DNA of 46,086 nt. Origin: MED-G105 sp050331095 (lineage in GTDB: Bacteria > Pseudomonadota > Alphaproteobacteria > Caulobacterales > Parvularculaceae). The notes below the pieces were generated by a model. The model had not been told where the DNA came from. It searched no databases and saw only the letters and a program-made list of their open reading frames with translations. Positions 42,571 through 46,086 of the stretch are shown piece after piece (within the stretch, counting starts at the first letter, position 1; each line of letters opens with the position of its first letter). Made by a program: the position numbers and the translations under genes. The stretch spans positions 1 to 46,086 of the forward strand of contig JBHJHE010000036.1 in NCBI GenBank assembly GCA_050331095.1. The letters are read 5' to 3'.

Positions 42571-44036
42571 GTCTTGGCGGACGGCGCTCGTTCGTATGTG
42601 AGCCAACCGTCGTCGAGCCGCGCGAAGCGGAAGGCGGCAAGGTCGGCGAAGTAGTCGTTCGGGTGCCGCCACGGCGCCGACGCGCCCTGCGCGGGCATCA
42701 TGTCCTTCGCCCGCGCCACATATCCCGACGTCAGGCGCATAAACGGCTCGTCGGTGACGGGCGGCGTCGGGCACCGGGGCGTGACGACCGCCTCGCCGCG
42801 CCGGTCCATCCGCGCCAGCAACCGGCACACGAAGCGGCTGACGAGGTCGGCGCGCAACGTCCACGATGCGTTCACGTAGCCGATGGTGAAGGCGAAGTTC
42901 GGCACGCCGTCCGCCATCGCCCCGCGATAGGTGAGCCGTCGACCCATGGGGGTCGGAACGCCGTCGACCCGCATCGCCGCGCCGCCGAAGATCTTCAGCG
43001 CCAACCCCGTCGCCGAGACGACGACGTCCGCATCGAGACGGTCCCCTGATTTCAGCAAGATCCCGTTGGGCGTCAGTCGGTCGATACGATCCGTGACGAC
43101 GGAGGCCCGACCGCCCTTTATCGCTTCAAAGAAGTCGTCGTCGACGACGGCGCAAATGCGCTGATCCCACGGATCGTAGGACGGCGTGAAATGCCGGCCG
43201 ACGTCGACGTCCGCGGGCAGGCGCTTGCGAACGCCGTCGATCAACCCTCTGGCGAGGAGGTTCGGCGCGGCGCGGGACAGTTTGTAGCTGCCGTAGTGCA
43301 TCAGCACGAGCCGCTGGCGGGCGAACCAGTGCGCCACCCCCTCCGGCGCGACGCGGCGAAGCGCGGCGTAGAAGCCGTCGCGCCGGGCGAGCGGAAAGAG
43401 ATAGGTCGGCGAGCGCTGGAGCATGGTCACGTGCGCGGCCGTTTCGGCGAGCGCCGGGACAAGGCTGATCGCCGTCGCGCCGGAACCGATGACGACGCCG
43501 CGCTTGCCGTCGACGTCAAGGTCGGCGGGCCAGCGCTGCGGGTGAACGATCGGCCCTCGGAACGTCTCGTCGCCGGGAAACTTCGGCGCGTGGCCGGCGT
43601 CGTAGTCGTAATAGCCCGTGCACGCCCACAGAAACTTGCACGTAAAGCGTTCGAGCGCGCCGTCGCGCCGGGTGGTGACGGTCCAGCGCGCGTCCGCCGA
43701 CGACCAGTCCGCCGCTTCAACGACGCAGCGATAGCGGATCGCGTCGTCGACGCCGGTCTCGCGCGCCGTGTCGCGCACGTATTGCAGAATGTCCGCGCCG
43801 TCGGCGATCGCCTCGCCGCCGCGCCACGGCCGAAAGGAAAAGCCGAGGGTCTGCATGTCGCTGTCGGAGCGCACGCCGGGATAACGAAAGAGATCCCACG
43901 TGCCGCCGAGATCGTCGCGTCGCTCCAGGACCGCAAACGACTTGTCGGGCGTCAGGCGCTTCAGATGCGCCGCGGCGCTGCCGCCTGAGATCCCTGCGCC
44001 GACGATGACGACGTCGACGTCCCTACTCTCGCTCAA
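42567..44036 (-). CDS. Flavin-containing (Baeyer-Villiger-type) monooxygenase
   Basis: A 489-residue FAD/NADPH oxygenase. The FAD site is VVIVGAGISGGSAA near residue 10. The Baeyer-Villiger fingerprint F-x-G-x-x-x-H-x-x-x-W-P is present as FRGPIVHPQRWP, followed by the NADPH site GVVIGSGATAIS. Likely substrates are ketones or other lipophilic compounds. The only start that gives the family length is TTG at 44036 (encoding the first residue of LSESRDVD, read as Met); the very long frame upstream overlaps the MFS gene antisense. It is divergent from the MFS transporter, with 189 bases between starts. Confidence 0.9.
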   Translation of the reverse strand: MSESRDVDVVIVGAGISGGSAAAHLKRLTPDKSFAVLERRDDLGGTWDLFRYPGVRSDSDMQTLGFSFRPWRGGEAIADGADILQYVRDTARETGVDDAIRYRCVVEAADWSSADARWTVTTRRDGALERFTCKFLWACTGYYDYDAGHAPKFPGDETFRGPIVHPQRWPADLDVDGKRGVVIGSGATAISLVPALAETAAHVTMLQRSPTYLFPLARRDGFYAALRRVAPEGVAHWFARQRLVLMHYGSYKLSRAAPNLLARGLIDGVRKRLPADVDVGRHFTPSYDPWDQRICAVVDDDFFEAIKGGRASVVTDRIDRLTPNGILLKSGDRLDADVVVSATGLALKIFGGAAMRVDGVPTPMGRRLTYRGAMADGVPNFAFTIGYVNASWTLRADLVSRFVCRLLARMDRRGEAVVTPRCPTPPVTDEPFMRLTSGYVARAKDMMPAQGASAPWRHPNDYFADLAAFRFARLDDGWLTYERAPSAKT

Positions 44037-44225
44037 CCCGATCGCCCCACGTTCTTGTCGTCGTCGGCTGTCGCCTTCGTTTTTAGGGCGCCTAACCGAA
44101 AACCGTAAACGGGATGGGGCCGCGGTCGGTTCCGTGCGCTCCGCGGATTGTCGCGCCGTTTGCAAAGCGGCGCGGGCGCGCGCTATGCGCGTGGCTCCCG
44201 CACGACAAAAAGACGGCGTCCCGAA

Positions 44226-45551
44226 ATGGCCCTCGCCCCGTCGACGCGCGTGTTTCGCCACCGCGCCTACGCCCAGTATTGGATTATGCGCCAGCTCCTG
44301 TCGGGGGCGCGACAGATGACGGCCGTCGCCCTCGGCTGGCAGGCCTACGAACTTGCGCGGCTGACGCGCGGCGTCGAGGAATCGGCGTTCATTCTGGGGC
44401 TCATCGGCCTCGCCCAGTTCGCGCCCGTCTTCTTTCTCTCGCTCGTCGGCGGACAGGCGGCCGACCGCTTCAACCGCAAAGGCATTCTCGTCGTCGCCAA
44501 CCTCGTGCGCTTCGGGGCCGAACTCGGGCTCGTGGCGACGGTCTTCGTGGCTGGCGACGGGGCGTTGCCGTTCCTGTTCGCGATCGCGCTCGTGATGGGC
44601 GTCGTCAACGCCTTCACGCCGGCGGCGTCGAACTCGCTTTATCCGCGGCTTGTGCCCCGCGACGAACTGCCGGACGCGATCGCATGGAACTCCCTCGGCT
44701 TCCAGGTCGCGGCGATCTTGGGTCCCGCCGCGGGCGGTTTTCTTTACGCCGTCGGGCCACAGGTCGTATACGGAACAGCGGCGGCGATGGTCGCGGTCGC
44801 CATCGTTTCGATCGCGACCGCGAAGACGCCGGCCCATGAGCCGCCAACGAACGCGCGCGGCTTTCAGATGGCGATCGACGGCCTGAAATACGTCTGGTCG
44901 AACAAGATCGTCTTCGGCGCCATCTCCCTCGATCTTGTCGTCGTCTTCTTTGGCGGGGCGATCGCGCTCCTGCCGGTCTTCGCGCGCGACATCCTGCATG
45001 TGGGGGCCGAAGGGCTCGGCTGGCTGCGCGCGGCGCCGGCGGCGGGCGCCGTGATCGTCGCCTTCGCCCTCGCCGCGAGGCCGCTGCGCCGGCGGGTCGG
45101 CAAATGGATGTTCGGCGCGATCGCGGTTTACGGCCTCGCCATGCTGGCGTTCGGCCTATCGGACGCCTTCGCCCTTTCCCTTGCCGCCCTCGCCGTCAGC
45201 GGCGCGGCCGACATGATCTCCGTCTACGTCCGCCAATCGCTGATACAGCTTGCGACGCCGGACGCCATGCGCGGGCGCGTTTCGTCGGTGTCGTTCATTT
45301 TCGTCTCAGCCTCGAACGAGCTTGGCGAATTCGAAAGCGGCGTCGCGGCGCGCTTCCTGGGCCCTGTCGGCGCGGTGATGCTCGGCGGCGGCGTTGCGCT
45401 GGCGGCGGGACCCGTCTGGGCGCGGCTCTTCCCGCAACTCTGGGGGGCCGACGCCATGGAGGAGACGCCGGAGATCCTCTCAAGCCGGCCGGACCGCACG
45501 CGGCCCGCGAACGCGCCCGCTAACCGGCCGCGCGCGACGACGCCTCTTTGA
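44226..45551 (+). CDS. MFS transporter, EntS/MFS_3-like
   Basis: A 441-residue inner-membrane major facilitator with about 11-12 predicted helices. The start MALAPSTRVFRHRAYAQYW and the loop GGQAADRFNRKGILVVANL (the motif A-type turn between helices 2 and 3) are typical of the EntS/enterobactin-exporter-like subfamily. Export of a siderophore or drug is possible, with no evidence for either. The last 32 bases overlap the end of the convergent MerR gene. Confidence 0.9.
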   Translation: MALAPSTRVFRHRAYAQYWIMRQLLSGARQMTAVALGWQAYELARLTRGVEESAFILGLIGLAQFAPVFFLSLVGGQAADRFNRKGILVVANLVRFGAELGLVATVFVAGDGALPFLFAIALVMGVVNAFTPAASNSLYPRLVPRDELPDAIAWNSLGFQVAAILGPAAGGFLYAVGPQVVYGTAAAMVAVAIVSIATAKTPAHEPPTNARGFQMAIDGLKYVWSNKIVFGAISLDLVVVFFGGAIALLPVFARDILHVGAEGLGWLRAAPAAGAVIVAFALAARPLRRRVGKWMFGAIAVYGLAMLAFGLSDAFALSLAALAVSGAADMISVYVRQSLIQLATPDAMRGRVSSVSFIFVSASNELGEFESGVAARFLGPVGAVMLGGGVALAAGPVWARLFPQLWGADAMEETPEILSSRPDRTRPANAPANRPRATTPL

Positions 45552-46086
45552 CGAACGCCCAGACGCGCGGGCTGATCGGCTGGTCGACGTCGTCCTTCCA
45601 GTCGTCGAAGTTCGCCCACAGACGGCCGGCGTTCTCCTGCATGCGCGGGCTCGCGCCGTCCATGAAGACGCTTAGAAGCTCGTTCCACTCCTTGAGCAAG
45701 CTTTGGGCTTGCTCCGAGCCCGGATCGAGCGGCAGCGCCGCTTCGATGCGTGCGGCGAGGTCCGTCCAGCGCCGCTCGTAGGCGTCGAGATCGACATCTG
45801 CGAAGGCGCGCTCCTTCGCGGCCCGCCACTCCTCTTGCTCGTCATCCGTGTAGTAACGGTCATAGATCTTCTTCCATTGCTCTGCGGCCACGGCGCGTTC
45901 TCCCATTTCAATGATGCGACACAAGGCGTCGGCGCTGACGGCGCCCGCCGTCGCCAGGTCGCGTTCGCTCGCGCAAAGGAGCGCGATCGACCGGTCGAGG
46001 GCGTCGCGCTCGGCTTCGAGCGCCTCCCGGCGGGCGGCGACGAGCCTGGCGAAGTTCGGCCGGTCGTCGCCGTCGACCGTCGTCAG
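45520..46086 (-). CDS. MerR-family regulator with TipAS domain (partial, 5' end outside)
   Basis: The frame is open to the right edge of the window, so only the last 188 residues are present. The first visible part (about 1-60) is the coiled-coil dimerisation helix that follows a MerR DNA-binding domain (LVAARREALEAERDALDRSI). The rest is a TipAS-type antibiotic-recognition domain: WKKIYDRYYTDDEQEEW, RRWTDLAARIEAAL, LLKEWNELLSVF and WAFVKEASSRA. Such regulators sense thiopeptides or other small molecules and often control transporters; the adjacent MFS gene could be its target. The DNA-binding domain cannot be checked here. Confidence 0.85.
   Translation of the reverse strand: MTTVDGDDRPNFARLVAARREALEAERDALDRSIALLCASERDLATAGAVSADALCRIIEMGERAVAAEQWKKIYDRYYTDDEQEEWRAAKERAFADVDLDAYERRWTDLAARIEAALPLDPGSEQAQSLLKEWNELLSVFMDGASPRMQENAGRLWANFDDWKDDVDQPISPRVWAFVKEASSRAAG

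Overview
The window looks like chromosomal DNA from a high-GC alphaproteobacterium. Evidence: the order mfd / sdhE / recG, a stand-alone two-domain cold-shock protein, a small NDUFS4-like complex I subunit, a GlpX fructose-bisphosphatase, a class I polyhydroxyalkanoate synthase, CCA-encoding tRNA genes and strongly G/C-ended codons. I cannot place it below class level with confidence. Most of the window is ordinary housekeeping or accessory metabolism; one ~10 kb block is not.

Layout. 1-7 kb is DNA repair and respiration: the tail of a degenerate GGDEF-like protein, Mfd, a base-poor spacer, SdhE and RecG. 7-13.7 kb holds a DUF502 membrane protein, a DUF3089 alpha/beta-hydrolase-like protein that lacks the usual nucleophile serine, GalU, an unknown single-pass membrane protein, and a photolyase/cyclopropane-fatty-acid-synthase pair. 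13.8-17.8 kb is a tightly packed sulfur amino-acid operon: cysteine synthase, mercaptopyruvate sulfurtransferase, a GNAT acetyltransferase, cystathionine beta-lyase and a PEGA lipoprotein. 17.8-19.8 kb has tRNA-Arg(UCU), the NDUFS4-like gene, tRNA-Pro(UGG), a double cold-shock-domain protein and a secreted YbjN-like protein.

19.8-29.9 kb is the notable block: ten consecutive minus-strand genes, mostly without a recognisable family. In transcription order they are a secreted trypsin-like protease, four secreted proteins of unknown function (three look like relatives of the TolB-N/CsgG/FlgT fold and carry spaced cysteine pairs), an SH3-like lipoprotein, a lytic transglycosylase, two unknown cytoplasmic proteins, and a membrane-anchored protein with a Lon-like (S16) Ser-Lys protease domain but no ATPase. 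Two proteases on opposite sides of the inner membrane, a wall-cutting enzyme and several periplasmic proteins suggest an envelope-spanning assembly, secretion, sensing or defence system. This is an inference from context and visual motif matching and has not been tested. An internal terminator splits it into at least two transcription units, and a mosaic intergenic repeat lies before the last gene.

30-37.7 kb returns to common genes: tRNA-Glu(UUC), RecJ, an OmpA-domain protein, a SnoaL-like secreted protein, an ABC exporter, GlpX, an outer-membrane beta-barrel and a small lipoprotein. At 37.9-39.9 kb a PHA synthase gene is cut by one in-frame amber codon, with perfect family similarity on both sides. 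The window closes with a cupin, a GNAT-nitrilase fusion, a strange lysine/phenylalanine repeat protein, a Baeyer-Villiger-type flavin monooxygenase, an MFS transporter and the truncated end of a MerR/TipAS regulator.
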